The notes beneath the pieces were generated by a model. It searched no databases and was not told where the DNA came from. It was given only the letters and a program-made list of their open reading frames with translations. Shown here piece by piece: positions 49,901 to 60,427 of a DNA stretch of 64,000 bases. Location of the stretch: the NCBI RefSeq assembly GCF_018881715.1, contig NZ_JACVPW010000013.1, positions 1 to 64,000 on the forward strand. Reading direction: 5' to 3'. The DNA comes from Polynucleobacter parvulilacunae. Its GTDB lineage: Bacteria; Pseudomonadota; Gammaproteobacteria; Burkholderiales; Burkholderiaceae. The position numbers and the translations under genes are program-made. Each line of letters opens with the position of its first letter. Position 1 is the stretch's first letter.

Positions 49901-50482
49901 TTATTTCAGAATCGTAGCAGATTCAATGGTGACGGTCTTGCTTGGAACATCGGCCATTCTGCCCATGCGTGGAGCAGGCGCAACCATCGTTGGTATCTTG
50001 CGAATGGCATCAATGGTTTGTGTGCCAGAGATCACTTTGCCAAACACTGTATAGCCGTTACCCATGGCATTAGGGTAGTCCAAGCCTGCATTGTCTTTAA
50101 CGTTAATAAAGAATTGTGCAGTAGCGGAATCTGGGTCGGATGTGCGAGCCATTGCAATCGTATAGGCATTATTCTTTAAGCCATTCTGCGCTTCAGAAAC
50201 TACTGGAGCATCTGTTGGTTTCTGATTAAGGTCAGCAGTAAAGCCACCACCCTGAATCATGAAGCCATCGATTACACGATGAAAGATCGTACCGTTATAA
50301 AAACCGCTCTTCACATAATTTAAAAAGTTAGCAGTTGTCTTTGGTGCCTTAACGTCATCTAGTTCCACCACAAAGTTACCCATGGTCGTTTTGAACTCTA
50401 CCTTTGGGCCTGCAAAAGCTTGACTAGAAAAGCAAAAAAAACAAGAGAAGGCAACAACAAGGGCAACTAATAGCTTACGCAT
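49901..50482 (-). CDS. Peptidyl-prolyl cis-trans isomerase (cyclophilin), exported
   Basis: Signal peptide; NGTIFHRVIDGFMIQGGGF; ARTSDPDSATAQFFINV. Confidence 0.95.
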   Translation of the reverse strand: MRKLLVALVVAFSCFFCFSSQAFAGPKVEFKTTMGNFVVELDDVKAPKTTANFLNYVKSGFYNGTIFHRVIDGFMIQGGGFTADLNQKPTDAPVVSEAQNGLKNNAYTIAMARTSDPDSATAQFFINVKDNAGLDYPNAMGNGYTVFGKVISGTQTIDAIRKIPTMVAPAPRMGRMADVPSKTVTIESATILK

Positions 50483-50555
50483 AAGAACTCCTTAAATAAA
50501 AAATAGCTTGTGTCTGATTGTATTGCTCAATAACGCGGGAGGGGTAAATGGGCCT

Positions 50556-51182
50556 TTAGTCCAGTCCATTAGGAACATTGCCGGCATAGGCATAAGAAGC
50601 CTCTGCAAACATGCCAGGTCTAGCGAGGTAATCCAAGGTCCAGTCAATGGTGTCGACGCCCCAAAAGCAATGTTGGTTCACTATGATGGCGGGCACTCCA
50701 AATGCGCCATCAGCTTTAGCTTGATTGGTATTGGCAATCAGCTTAGCCTTCACTTCAGGACTTGCTGGTTTGGGCGTATCCGCAGACAAGCCTAGGTAAG
50801 TACAAAATTCTGGCCAGGATAGATTGGGATCTTTGCCTTCCACCCAAACGTAATCAAAAGCGCGCTCAACCATTTGCCAATCTGCATTCTGTTCAACTAG
50901 GAGCCGTTGTGCAGCAACTGTCATAAAGGGATGATGTTCAGGAAAGCGAAAAGGGATGCCGAGTTTTTCAGCTTGCCAAACGCAAAACTGATAGGTATGA
51001 GGGCGTTTCGCAGCCACTTCACCTGGACCTTTGTTTTCGGAGGCGCGGAGTAGGCCGCCCAGCAGGATGGGAACAGGCGTGATATCTAGCTTGCCTTCAA
51101 GGCGTTGTCGTTGCTTGACATAAAGATAGGCAAAGGGAGAAACAATATCGTAATAAAAGGTGGCCGCAATCTTTTTGCTCAT
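50556..51182 (-). CDS. 2-hydroxychromene-2-carboxylate isomerase family protein (DsbA-like fold)
   Basis: FYYDIVSPFAYLYVKQ; FGVPAIIVNQHCFWGVDTIDW. Confidence 0.9.
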   Translation of the reverse strand: MSKKIAATFYYDIVSPFAYLYVKQRQRLEGKLDITPVPILLGGLLRASENKGPGEVAAKRPHTYQFCVWQAEKLGIPFRFPEHHPFMTVAAQRLLVEQNADWQMVERAFDYVWVEGKDPNLSWPEFCTYLGLSADTPKPASPEVKAKLIANTNQAKADGAFGVPAIIVNQHCFWGVDTIDWTLDYLARPGMFAEASYAYAGNVPNGLD

Positions 51183-51207
51183 ATTGCCTTACCCTTTATT
51201 TGCTTCA

Positions 51208-52521
51208 TTATTTTTTCTGATGCTCATCATCAAGCTTTTTCAAGAAAGCCAACTTCTCTTTAATTTGTGACTCAAGCCCTCGTTCTACCGGCTCATACCA
51301 ATGCTGCTCTTTCATACCATCTGGTAGATAGGATTCACCAGCAGCATAGCCATGAGGCTCATCATGGGCATAGCGATACGCTTTGCCATGACCAAGCTCT
51401 TTCATTAATTTTGTTGGGGCGTTGCGCAGATGGTTGGGTACAGGCTTGGATTGATCATTGGCTACATAGGCGCGGGCTTCATTAAATGCGTTGTAACTTG
51501 CATTACTCTTAGAGGCGACAGCAAGATAAACCACTGTTTGTCCCAGTGCCAGCTCACCCTCAGGGGAGCCCAGTCTCTCAAAAGTCTGCGCCGCATCGTT
51601 CGCTAACTGCATCGCCCTTGGATCAGCTAGACCAATATCTTCCCAAGCCATTCGAATGATGCGTCTGGCTAGATAGCGTGGGTCTGCGCCACCATCAAGC
51701 ATGCGGCAAAACCAATACAAGGCAGCATCAGGATTGGAGCCGCGTACCGATTTATGTAGGGCAGAGATTTGATCGTAGAAATGATCGCCGCCCTTATCAA
51801 AGCGCCGTGCTTGAGCACTTAGCGCATTTTCAATAAATTGCTGATCAACCACTTTAATTTCAGCATTTGGTGTGAGGGCTGCGTTGCGTACTTGTTCTAC
51901 TAAGTTGAGAAGGCGCCGAGCATCACCATCTGCATTGGCGATGAGCGTATCAATCGCAGTAGATTCAAATTGCACATCCGGCAATGCATATTGGTGCGCG
52001 CGATCAAAGAGCGACTTTAGTTCTTCAGGGGTCAGCGACTTCAGCACATAAACCTGGGCACGCGATAAGAGTGCGGAGTTCACCTCAAATGAAGGGTTCT
52101 CGGTGGTAGCGCCAATAAAGGTGAAGAGACCTGATTCCACATGGGGCAGCAGGGCATCCTGCTGGCTTTTATTAAAGCGGTGAATCTCATCCACAAACAA
52201 AATGGTTTGCTTGCCATACTGATCCATATTCTGCTGGGCTTGTTCAATGGCTTCGCGGATCTCTTTCACGCCAGCCAGAACAGCCGAGATCGCAATGAAC
52301 TCACGATCAAATGCCCTGGCTGAGAGACGTGCCAGCGTAGTTTTACCAACGCCTGGAGGGCCCCACAAAATCATCGAGTGCGGTTTGCCAGAAGCAAAAG
52401 CAAGATTAAGTGGTTTACCGTTGGCTAATAAATGGGTTTGCCCAATGACTTCTTCAATCGTTTTTGGACGCAAGGCTTCCGCTAAGGGTGGCGGTGGCGC
52501 ATTTTCAAAAAGATTGCTCAT
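51208..52521 (-). CDS. rarA: Replication-associated recombination protein A (AAA+)
   Basis: [69 protein letters not shown]-type region. Confidence 0.95.
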   Translation of the reverse strand: MSNLFENAPPPPLAEALRPKTIEEVIGQTHLLANGKPLNLAFASGKPHSMILWGPPGVGKTTLARLSARAFDREFIAISAVLAGVKEIREAIEQAQQNMDQYGKQTILFVDEIHRFNKSQQDALLPHVESGLFTFIGATTENPSFEVNSALLSRAQVYVLKSLTPEELKSLFDRAHQYALPDVQFESTAIDTLIANADGDARRLLNLVEQVRNAALTPNAEIKVVDQQFIENALSAQARRFDKGGDHFYDQISALHKSVRGSNPDAALYWFCRMLDGGADPRYLARRIIRMAWEDIGLADPRAMQLANDAAQTFERLGSPEGELALGQTVVYLAVASKSNASYNAFNEARAYVANDQSKPVPNHLRNAPTKLMKELGHGKAYRYAHDEPHGYAAGESYLPDGMKEQHWYEPVERGLESQIKEKLAFLKKLDDEHQKK

Positions 52522-52525
52522 TGCA

Positions 52526-53005
52526 TCAGGCTTGAATAAAGAGAATGACTAAAGATGCCCATGTTAAACATCCAGCAGCAATATAGGTTAAGCGATTGCG
52601 CATCGTCATGAATGCTAAGCGGGTAGCCTCATCAGCAAAATAGTATTGATAGGTATTCTGATCAATATTGCGCTGAATAATCAAAGTAGACGCTAAGATA
52701 AGCAAGCCAACCGGAATGTAAATATGAAGGGCTACCCAAGCAACCAGTGCGGGAATAACACCCCAAATCCAAGCATTGCGGTCTTCCCAGCGGTCACCAG
52801 CAGGCGCTTTACCCAAGAGGTGCAAATTAGCGCCCCAGTGCAACGCACCCATGAATGAAGTGATTACAGCGCCATAGCCTGCTAAAGACTCAGCGCTTAA
52901 ATAATTGATTGGCGTTGGCGCTAGCTGAACCATGAGGGCTAAACCAATAAATGGAATAAGACCGGCGTAGCCGAGCTTGCGAACTAAAGGTGGGATGGGA
53001 TTCAC
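52526..53005 (-). CDS. DUF3429 domain membrane protein
   Basis: 159 aa, five TM-like segments; LGYAGLIPFIGLAL, YGAVITSFMGALHWG. Confidence 0.8.
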   Translation of the reverse strand: MNPIPPLVRKLGYAGLIPFIGLALMVQLAPTPINYLSAESLAGYGAVITSFMGALHWGANLHLLGKAPAGDRWEDRNAWIWGVIPALVAWVALHIYIPVGLLILASTLIIQRNIDQNTYQYYFADEATRLAFMTMRNRLTYIAAGCLTWASLVILFIQA

Positions 53006-53041
53006 GATAAAGTTTTCTAAGTTGATGAGATATGAATCAAG

Positions 53042-53896
53042 TTATTTGTCGTAGGTGTAAACGCCGCGGCCAGTTTTGCGACCGAGATATCCAGCAGCAA
53101 CCATTTCACGAAGTAGTGGGCAAGGGCGGTATTTAGAGTCGCTGAAGTTTTCAAAATAGACTTCCATGACTGCTAAGCAAGTGTCCAGGCCAATTAAGTC
53201 GGCTAAAGCTAAAGGCCCAATCGGTTGGTTGCAACCTAGCTTCATACCAGCGTCTATGTCTTCTGGGCTAGCTAGTCCTTCAGATAAAACAAAGAACGCT
53301 TCGTTAATCATCGGCAGCAAAATGCGGTTCACTACAAAGCCTGGTGAGTTCTTCACGGTAATGGGCTCTTTGCCAACGCGTTTAGCCATCTCAATAATGG
53401 CAGCATGCGTTGTATCACTAGTTTGCAGACCACGAATCACTTCCACCAAGGCCATCAGGGGAGGTGGATTAAAGAAGTGCATACCAATAAAGCGTGCAGG
53501 ATTGGAATCCAGCGCTGCAAGTTTAGTAATCGACAGTGAAGATGTATTAGTTGCAATGATGGTGTCTTTATCAACAATCTCATCGACTTGCTTCAGAATC
53601 TTTTCTTTAATTGCTTGGTTCTCAGTCGCAGCCTCAATAACCAATCCCAAACCTTTGAAATCAGCATAAGAGGTGCTGCCTTTAATACGTTTAAGCGCAG
53701 CTTCTTTTGCTTCAACAGTCAGCGTTTCTTTTTTGACAAGGCGATCTAAGCTTTTGCTAATTTGTTCGAGGCCACGCTGTACAGCAGCTTCGTTAATGTC
53801 AACCATGACTACATCAAGGCCTGCAACAGCACAAACTTGCGCAATTCCGTTGCCCATAGTGCCTGCACCAATGACGCCTACTGATTGAATACTCAT
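53042..53896 (-). CDS. 3-hydroxybutyryl-CoA dehydrogenase
   Basis: GVIGAGTMGNGIAQVCA; GMHFFNPPPLMALVEVIRG; NSPGFVVNRILLPMINEA. Confidence 0.94.
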   Translation of the reverse strand: MSIQSVGVIGAGTMGNGIAQVCAVAGLDVVMVDINEAAVQRGLEQISKSLDRLVKKETLTVEAKEAALKRIKGSTSYADFKGLGLVIEAATENQAIKEKILKQVDEIVDKDTIIATNTSSLSITKLAALDSNPARFIGMHFFNPPPLMALVEVIRGLQTSDTTHAAIIEMAKRVGKEPITVKNSPGFVVNRILLPMINEAFFVLSEGLASPEDIDAGMKLGCNQPIGPLALADLIGLDTCLAVMEVYFENFSDSKYRPCPLLREMVAAGYLGRKTGRGVYTYDK

Positions 53897-53897
53897 C

Positions 53898-54629
53898 TTA
53901 TTTCCTCTTTTGATACTGGGTTAAACCAAATAACTGCTCTCGTGCCTTGTCATCATGCAAAGGCTTACGTAATGCTGTTAATACTTCGCAACCACGCTTA
54001 ACTGCTGGTCGCGCACCAATCTTTTCAAACCACTTTTTGAAATGCGGATACTCGTTGATATCAATCCCTTGATTTTTCCAGTTACGAGTCCATGGATAAA
54101 TCGCAATATCGGCAATCGAATAGGATTTGCCTGCAATATAAGGATTATCTTTCAGTTGACTATCCAATACTCCATAGATGCGTTTGGCTTCATTGGTGTA
54201 ACGGTTGATGGCGTATTCAATTTTCTCAGGTGCGTAGAGGCGGAAGTGGTGGTTTTGTCCAAGCATGGGACCTAAGCCGCCCATTTGGAACATCAGCCAT
54301 TGCAGTACTTCGTACTTGCCGCGGGTATCTTTAGGCAAGAATTTGCCAGTCTTGCCGGCTAGATAGAGGAGGATAGCGCCCGATTCAAAAAGGCTGATTG
54401 GTTTGCCGTCTGGTCCGTTTGGATCAACGATTGCTGGAATCTTGTTATTAGGGCTAATTTTTAAAAAGGCTTTGGCGAATTGATCTCCAGCGCCAATATC
54501 AATTGGGTGCGCGATCCAATCTTTTCCTAAACGATAGCCACACTCTTCGAGCATGATATGAATCTTATGACCATTTGGGGTAGGCCAGCTGTAGACATCA
54601 ATTACGTTATTGGATTTAGGGTTTGCCAT
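53898..54629 (-). CDS. Glutathione S-transferase (YfcG/YghU-like)
   Basis: Start at MANPKSNNVIDVYSWPTPNGHKI; NKIPAIVDPNGPDGKPISLFESGAILLYLAGKTG. Confidence 0.88.
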   Translation of the reverse strand: MANPKSNNVIDVYSWPTPNGHKIHIMLEECGYRLGKDWIAHPIDIGAGDQFAKAFLKISPNNKIPAIVDPNGPDGKPISLFESGAILLYLAGKTGKFLPKDTRGKYEVLQWLMFQMGGLGPMLGQNHHFRLYAPEKIEYAINRYTNEAKRIYGVLDSQLKDNPYIAGKSYSIADIAIYPWTRNWKNQGIDINEYPHFKKWFEKIGARPAVKRGCEVLTALRKPLHDDKAREQLFGLTQYQKRK

Positions 54630-54637
54630 ATTGGCCT

Positions 54638-55834
54638 CTATAAAGTTTGTAAACGCTCTAATGCATTTGTGAGAGTCTGCTCTTGCTTTGCAAAACAAAA
54701 ACGAATGACGCCAGACTCGGTGGGTTGATCATAAAAAGCTGAAACTGGAATGGCGGCTACCCCAATTTCAGTAGTAAGCCATTTACAAAAATCAGCTTCA
54801 CTCAATTTTGCTTGAGGGATATTTAATAAAGAGTAGTCGACACATTGAAAATACGTCCCAGGTGTTGGCAGCAATTTAAATTTTGTCTTGCTTAATCCGG
54901 ATCTAAAAAAATCTCGCTTAGCCTGATAAAAGGCTGGCAGATTTAAATAATGATCCGCGTTGGAAAGATAGGATGCCAGGCCGTATTGCATGGGCGTATT
55001 AACTGTAAAGACATTGAACTGGTGAACTTTACGAAACTCTTTGGTCATTGCGGGTGGGGCTGCAACGTAGCCTACTTTCCAGCCAGTCACGTGATAAGTC
55101 TTACCAAAGCTAGAAACTACAAAGCTCCTGGCTGCAAGCTCTGGGTGGGAGGCAACGCTATGATGCTTTGCGCCGTCATAGACCATATGTTCATAGACTT
55201 CATCACTCAAAATCAATGCAGATGTATTGCGCACTAAATCTGCAAGGCGATCTAGATCCTTCTCACTCCAAACCATCCCGGTAGGATTATGCGGAGTGTT
55301 GATAATGATTAATCGGGTCTTAGAATTTATTGCTTTGGCTAATGCATCCCAAGGAATTTCATAATAAGCCACTTGCCCAGATTCATTGCGAACAACTTGC
55401 AAAGAGATGGCAATCGTTTTACCGCCAGCTAATTCAATAGAAGGTCGATAGCTGTCATAAGCTGGTTCGATGATGATGACTTCATCACCTGGGCTAACGC
55501 AAGCGAGTATGGCCGTCAGAATTCCTTGTGTGCCACCAGCGGTGATAGTGATTTCACTATCGGCATCGTAGTGATGGCTGTATAGGTTTTCAATCTTCTG
55601 GCTAACACCATTACGCAATTCCGCAATACCAATCATTGGCGGGTATTGATTGCGATCTGCCAGCATGGCAGTATTTACTTCTTCAATCAGTTTTCGATCG
55701 CACGGAAAATCTGGAAAACCTTGCCCAAGATTAATCGCTTGATGCTCGGCAGCAAGCGCAGACATGACCGTAAAGATCGTCGTGCCAACTTGGGGTAAGC
55801 GGCTTGGAAAAGAGGGGGTTTCTAGCGGGTTCAT
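54638..55834 (-). CDS. PLP-dependent aminotransferase (YbdL/methionine aminotransferase-like)
   Basis: INLGQGFPDFPCD; NTPHNPTGMVW; SSFGKTYHVTGWKVGY. Confidence 0.93.
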   Translation of the reverse strand: MNPLETPSFPSRLPQVGTTIFTVMSALAAEHQAINLGQGFPDFPCDRKLIEEVNTAMLADRNQYPPMIGIAELRNGVSQKIENLYSHHYDADSEITITAGGTQGILTAILACVSPGDEVIIIEPAYDSYRPSIELAGGKTIAISLQVVRNESGQVAYYEIPWDALAKAINSKTRLIIINTPHNPTGMVWSEKDLDRLADLVRNTSALILSDEVYEHMVYDGAKHHSVASHPELAARSFVVSSFGKTYHVTGWKVGYVAAPPAMTKEFRKVHQFNVFTVNTPMQYGLASYLSNADHYLNLPAFYQAKRDFFRSGLSKTKFKLLPTPGTYFQCVDYSLLNIPQAKLSEADFCKWLTTEIGVAAIPVSAFYDQPTESGVIRFCFAKQEQTLTNALERLQTL

Positions 55835-55866
55835 GACGGTAGAGGGTGGCTGTCTGTCTTTTAAAG

Positions 55867-55878
55867 CGGATATATCCG
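55867..55878. promoter_or_regulatory. 12-bp perfect palindrome in the divergent promoter region upstream of yaaA
   Basis: CGGATATATCCG. Confidence 0.35.
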
Positions 55879-55919
55879 GTAGTCGCTAGAATGGTAAAAA
55901 TACATTAACAAATTGTGCC

Positions 55920-56696
55920 ATGCTGATCGTTCTTTCACCTGCTAAATCCTTGGATTACAAGACCCCTACCAAGGTCAAGGCACCAACCTTGCCTGAGTTT
56001 GTCTCAGAATCTGCCAAGCTGATTGCCGATCTCAAGAAGTTAGCCCCGCAAGATGTTGCCAAATTAATGGGTTTATCTGACCAATTGGCGACCCTGAACG
56101 TTGGTCGTTACCGAGATTGGTCCAAGAAATTCACCGAGGAGAACAGCAAGCCGGCAATTTATGCTTTTGACGGAGATGTTTACGATGGGTTTGACGTCAA
56201 AACCTTGGATACAAAGTCTGTTCAGTTTGCCCAGGACCATATTCGGATTCTGTCTGGTCTCTATGGAGCGCTCAAGCCCTTGGATTTAATGCAGCCCTAC
56301 CGCCTGGAGATGGGGACTTCATTCAAAAATGCCAGGGGTAAAGATCTCTATGCGTTTTGGGGGAGCCGCGTAACCGATTCCATTAAGAAGGTTCTAGAAA
56401 AGCAAAAGAAGCCTGTGCTGCTAAATTTGGCATCAGAAGAGTATTTCAAGGTGCTCCAGCCCAAAGAGTTAGATTGCCAAGTGATCTCCCCGGTGTTTCA
56501 GGATGCCAAGGATGGCAAGTACAAGATTATTTCTTTTTATGCCAAGCGTGCTCGCGGCTTAATGGCGCGTTACGTGGTTGAAAACCGCATTACTGATCCA
56601 GTAGATTTAAAAGGTTTTAACTTAGGCGGATATAAGTACTATGCTGCAGAATCTAAAGTGGACAAGCCAGTATTTAGAAGGGCAGAAAGAAAATAA
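55920..56696 (+). CDS. yaaA: Peroxide stress protein YaaA (DUF328)
   Basis: [52 protein letters not shown]. Confidence 0.95.
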   Translation: MLIVLSPAKSLDYKTPTKVKAPTLPEFVSESAKLIADLKKLAPQDVAKLMGLSDQLATLNVGRYRDWSKKFTEENSKPAIYAFDGDVYDGFDVKTLDTKSVQFAQDHIRILSGLYGALKPLDLMQPYRLEMGTSFKNARGKDLYAFWGSRVTDSIKKVLEKQKKPVLLNLASEEYFKVLQPKELDCQVISPVFQDAKDGKYKIISFYAKRARGLMARYVVENRITDPVDLKGFNLGGYKYYAAESKVDKPVFRRAERK

Positions 56697-57907
56697 TGGC
56701 CGTACATCGCACTAAAACTTCACAACGCAATTCTCCTGAGGTGGAGAAGTTGGTGGCTGACGCTATTTCTTTGGCCGCATCCGGAAGTCAAGTCGAAGAT
56801 CGTTTTTGGGAAGAGCGCCTGAATGTTCGCCTAATGCGCTTACTCAAAAGTCAAAATCAAAATGTGATTGATGCTGCTCTGGATCAAACCTTCCGCATCA
56901 ATACCGTGGCATTTGAGGTGCTGGCAGATATTGCAGAAACCTTGGCAGAGTCATTAAAGCTTGAGCATGAAGGGCAGGAGTGGGATGTGTTGTTATTGGC
57001 AATGCCGATTGTTGCTCACACGCGCTACCAAATCCCATCGGGCCCACTACCAGCAAATATTATTGAATCCACCGCGCAAGCTTTGCACGCCGCAATTGCT
57101 TCAACAGACACTCGCATAGCGATTGTTCCTTGGCTCTACAGTATTGATCAAATGCCGCATTCGCATTGCCAAACGCGTATTCTGACTGAAGCTTTAGCAA
57201 CTGCTGCAATCTCTGGAAAAGACGTCAAGCTTGAGTTACGCGATATGTCAGAAACCATTGCTGTCTTAGCTGATCCGCGTTTCATTATTGCTGCCCTAAG
57301 CGCGCCAGCTGGCTCCCCGATATTCCGTTGGCAAGCAGAGCCACCGGCTCGTCAAGAGCGTGGCGTCAGTTTGATTGGTTGGCAAAATGCAATGCAAGAA
57401 CCAATTGCCTCGCTCATGCCTGGTTGTGAGTTTGAATTGTTATTGCCAGAGGCTTATTTCACCAACTGCCGCTTGGCAGATAAACATGTGCGACCTTTAA
57501 GTATTCGTGCAGCGGTGAATTTCTTAGAGAGCACTCTCGGAATAATGCCCGCTGGCTTATCGTGTGTCGTTGGCGCCTTTGGTGAGGAGCAGGCTGATGA
57601 ATACCGCATTTCATTTAGTGCCAAAGGCTCATCAGAAGTCATGTACGGCGTAATCTGGCCCTTGTATGACCGCGAGAGTGTAGCGGGCGATGCCTTAAAT
57701 GACTTATCCGATGATGAGAGTCCGATTAAAAAGATTTGCGATGCTTTGCATGATGCCGGAGTGGAGGATGTCTTCCGTCACGCGATGTTATTTGATCCAG
57801 AGCTCTGCGATGACTGTGGTGCGCCGCTATTTCCAGATCGTTCTGGAGAAGCTGTACATGCTGAGATGCCTGATGATGCGCCATCACAGCAGCCTTTGTT
57901 TCACTAG
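56696..57907 (+). CDS. DUF2863 family protein
   Basis: 403 aa; architecture and neighbours resemble the betaproteobacterial DUF2863 family; C-terminal CDDCGAPLFPD. Confidence 0.75.
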   Translation: MAVHRTKTSQRNSPEVEKLVADAISLAASGSQVEDRFWEERLNVRLMRLLKSQNQNVIDAALDQTFRINTVAFEVLADIAETLAESLKLEHEGQEWDVLLLAMPIVAHTRYQIPSGPLPANIIESTAQALHAAIASTDTRIAIVPWLYSIDQMPHSHCQTRILTEALATAAISGKDVKLELRDMSETIAVLADPRFIIAALSAPAGSPIFRWQAEPPARQERGVSLIGWQNAMQEPIASLMPGCEFELLLPEAYFTNCRLADKHVRPLSIRAAVNFLESTLGIMPAGLSCVVGAFGEEQADEYRISFSAKGSSEVMYGVIWPLYDRESVAGDALNDLSDDESPIKKICDALHDAGVEDVFRHAMLFDPELCDDCGAPLFPDRSGEAVHAEMPDDAPSQQPLFH

Positions 57908-57954
57908 AGAAAATAATGAAATAATAAAGAAACGATGAAGAAAAACTAAGTAAT

Positions 57955-57982
57955 AAAAAAGCCGCAACTAAGCGGCTTTTTT
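57955..57982. terminator. Bidirectional intrinsic terminator
   Basis: AAAAAAGCCGC-aactaa-GCGGCTTTTTT. Confidence 0.85.
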
Positions 57983-58002
57983 ATTTGATGCAATCTCAGA
58001 AA

Positions 58003-58377
58003 TTAATTCTGGACAAATGGTTCTGCGCCTGCAAACAAATGTGGCAACTTGCCGGACTTCATTTCTGCTGTTTGGCAGAAATCAGCAAGACGTACACCTG
58101 CTTTGATGTTGAATAGCATTGCTTTATTGCCCAACACTACAAGGTCGTAACCAGAGTTCGTATTTTTATAACGCAAGCTGCCTGGCAATGAAGTTTGGCG
58201 CTCTAAATCATAAGACTTAGATTCCCAAGTTAAGCGAACATTTTCAGTAGAGCCGGTAGTTTTGAACTGCTTGCTTTCCTGACAGGTCCATGTAACTACT
58301 TCTTCATTAGCGCTAACATTTGCGGTGCCCAAAAGGCTTGCAAGTGCCAAGCTAATAGCGAGAAGGTTTTTCTTCAT
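58003..58377 (-). CDS. Exported small protein, possibly MliC/PliC-like lysozyme inhibitor
   Basis: Signal peptide; WTCQESK...VRLTWESKSYDLERQTSLPGSLRYKN...NKAMLFNI...DFCQT resembles MliC-type spacing. Confidence 0.55.
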   Translation of the reverse strand: MKKNLLAISLALASLLGTANVSANEEVVTWTCQESKQFKTTGSTENVRLTWESKSYDLERQTSLPGSLRYKNTNSGYDLVVLGNKAMLFNIKAGVRLADFCQTAEMKSGKLPHLFAGAEPFVQN

Positions 58378-58388
58378 CTGTGTTGTCC

Positions 58389-59378
58389 TTATGAGAGCAA
58401 GTGCTTAACGCCAGCTTGCTCTTCGAGTAATTCATTCAATGTGTGTGTCATGCGCTCACGTGAGAATGCATCGATCTCTAAACCTTCGATCATTTTGTAT
58501 TCGCCGTTTTCGCAAACCACTGGGAAGCCATAAATAACTTCAGCAGGAATCTCGTACTCACCTTTAGAAGGGATGCCCATCGTTACCCACTTGCCGTTAG
58601 TGCCAAGAACCCAGTCATGAATATGATCAATTGCTGCATTCGCTGCAGAAGCTGCAGAAGAAAGGCCGCGAGCTTCAATGATGGCTGCACCACGCTTACC
58701 AACAGTAGGAATGAATACATCTTTGTTCCATGCTGCATCGTTGATAGAGTCTTTTACTGACTTGCCATCGATTGTTGCGAAGCGATAGTCAGGGTACATA
58801 GTTGGGCTGTGGTTACCCCATACAACCAATTTCTCAATATCAGCAACAGGCTTGTTTAACTTGCTAGCCAATTGTGAGAGAGCGCGGTTGTGATCGAGAC
58901 GCAACATTGCTGTGAAGTTCTTCGCAGGAATATCTGGAGCAGATTTCATCGCGATGTAAGCATTGGTGTTTGCTGGGTTACCAACAACCAATACTTTTAC
59001 AGTCTTCTTAGCAACTGCATTCAATGCTTTGCCTTGAGCTGTGAAAATTTGTGCATTAGCGGAGAGTAAATCTTTACGCTCCATGCCAGGACCACGTGGG
59101 CGTGCACCAACCAAAAGGGCAACGTCGATGTCTTTAAATGCAGTCATTGGATCGGAGTGCGCTGTCATGCCAGCCAACAATGGGAATGCACAGTCTTCCA
59201 ATTCCATCATCACGCCAGTTAAGGCCTTTTGCGCTTTTTCATCTGGAATTTCAAGTAATTGCAGGATTACGGGCTGATCTTTGCCCAAAAGGTCGCCATT
59301 GGCGATACGGAATAAAAGGGAATATCCGATTTGACCGGCTGCACCGGTTACGGCGACACGCATTGGGGCTTTTGCCAT
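58389..59378 (-). CDS. mdh: Malate dehydrogenase
   Basis: [71 protein letters not shown]. Confidence 0.97.
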   Translation of the reverse strand: MAKAPMRVAVTGAAGQIGYSLLFRIANGDLLGKDQPVILQLLEIPDEKAQKALTGVMMELEDCAFPLLAGMTAHSDPMTAFKDIDVALLVGARPRGPGMERKDLLSANAQIFTAQGKALNAVAKKTVKVLVVGNPANTNAYIAMKSAPDIPAKNFTAMLRLDHNRALSQLASKLNKPVADIEKLVVWGNHSPTMYPDYRFATIDGKSVKDSINDAAWNKDVFIPTVGKRGAAIIEARGLSSAASAANAAIDHIHDWVLGTNGKWVTMGIPSKGEYEIPAEVIYGFPVVCENGEYKMIEGLEIDAFSRERMTHTLNELLEEQAGVKHLLS

Positions 59379-59485
59379 TACTAATAACTCCAGAAGAAGG
59401 TTAAGAGGGTTAAGAAGGTAAATTAATGAAAACTTTTCTATTATCCATTCAAGTGTAGGGACTTTAGCTTTACACTGTCAATGAT

Positions 59486-59499
59486 GTCTTATATAAGAC
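59486..59499. promoter_or_regulatory. Perfect 14-bp palindrome, likely GntR/HutC-type operator
   Basis: GTCTTATATAAGAC between divergent mdh and the GntR gene. Confidence 0.6.
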
Positions 59500-59524
59500 T
59501 AGAATTATCAAGAATTTTATCTAA

Positions 59525-60283
59525 TTGACGCGGTCTGGAGTTAATTTGTCTGATGTGACTTTGCCTGTTGCCTCATTTAGCCCTCTGTATGAACAGATTA
59601 AGGCGATGATTTTGGCTAGTTTGCAAGCCTCGGAATGGCTTCCGGGGGAGGCTATTCCTAGTGAAATGGAGCTTGCAGCCCGTTATGCCGTCAGCCAAGG
59701 CACGGTCCGTAAGGCTATCGATGAGCTTGCTGCCCAAAACCTCCTAGTTCGTCGCCAGGGTAAGGGCACTTTTGTTGCCACCCATCAAGAGGACGACTGG
59801 CAATACCGTTTTTTACGATTAGCCCCGGATTCTGGTGAGAAATTCCACCTTACTAATCAATTTTTGACCTGCGAAACGACTAAAGCTACCCCTTATGTGG
59901 CCGAACTGCTTAAATTAAAGGCAGGTGACCCCATTATTCATATTGATCGTATTCAGAGTTTTGCGGGCAAACCTATTGTTTTTGAAGAGATTTTTCTGCC
60001 GGGTACCCGTTTTAAGGGCTTGGATCTTGAGGCGCTCAATGATTGGCATGGCCCTATGTATGCCTTTTATGAGGGGCAATACGCTACCCACATGGTGCGT
60101 GCAGAGGAAAAAATTAAGGCTGTTGCTGCTGATGAGGCTTTGGCCAAACACCTCCATCTAAAAGATGGGGCACCACTACTTTCTGTAGAGCGGGTGGCAT
60201 TTACCTACGGGAATAAACCAGTAGAAATTCGGCACGCTAGGTATGACACTTTAGAGCAGCATTACGAGAACAAATTGAACTAA
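59525..60283 (+). CDS. GntR family regulator, HutC-type (UTRA domain)
   Basis: PLYEQIKAMILASLQASEWLPGEAIPSEMELAARYAVSQGTVRKAIDELAAQNLLVRRQGKGTFVA; UTRA C-terminal domain. TTG start likely. Confidence 0.93.
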   Translation: MTRSGVNLSDVTLPVASFSPLYEQIKAMILASLQASEWLPGEAIPSEMELAARYAVSQGTVRKAIDELAAQNLLVRRQGKGTFVATHQEDDWQYRFLRLAPDSGEKFHLTNQFLTCETTKATPYVAELLKLKAGDPIIHIDRIQSFAGKPIVFEEIFLPGTRFKGLDLEALNDWHGPMYAFYEGQYATHMVRAEEKIKAVAADEALAKHLHLKDGAPLLSVERVAFTYGNKPVEIRHARYDTLEQHYENKLN

Positions 60284-60373
60284 CTTTAATAAACGCTAAA
60301 TCAGTAAAAACCAGTAATTCACCCCTTTAAACGCTAAAAAATCCCCACCACCCCTAAGGTTTCCAATAGAATA

Positions 60374-60388
60374 TGTTGCGATACAACA
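60374..60388. promoter_or_regulatory. Small inverted repeat upstream of sdhC
   Basis: TGTTG-CGATA-CAACA. Confidence 0.35.
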
Positions 60389-60427
60389 AAACCACACTGA
60401 ACCTCCACCTAAAGATAGAGATTACCC

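Noticed and set aside
54630-54698. N-terminal extension of the GST ORF
   Set aside because: Overlaps the 3' end of the aminotransferase; the native start is MANPKSNN at 54629.
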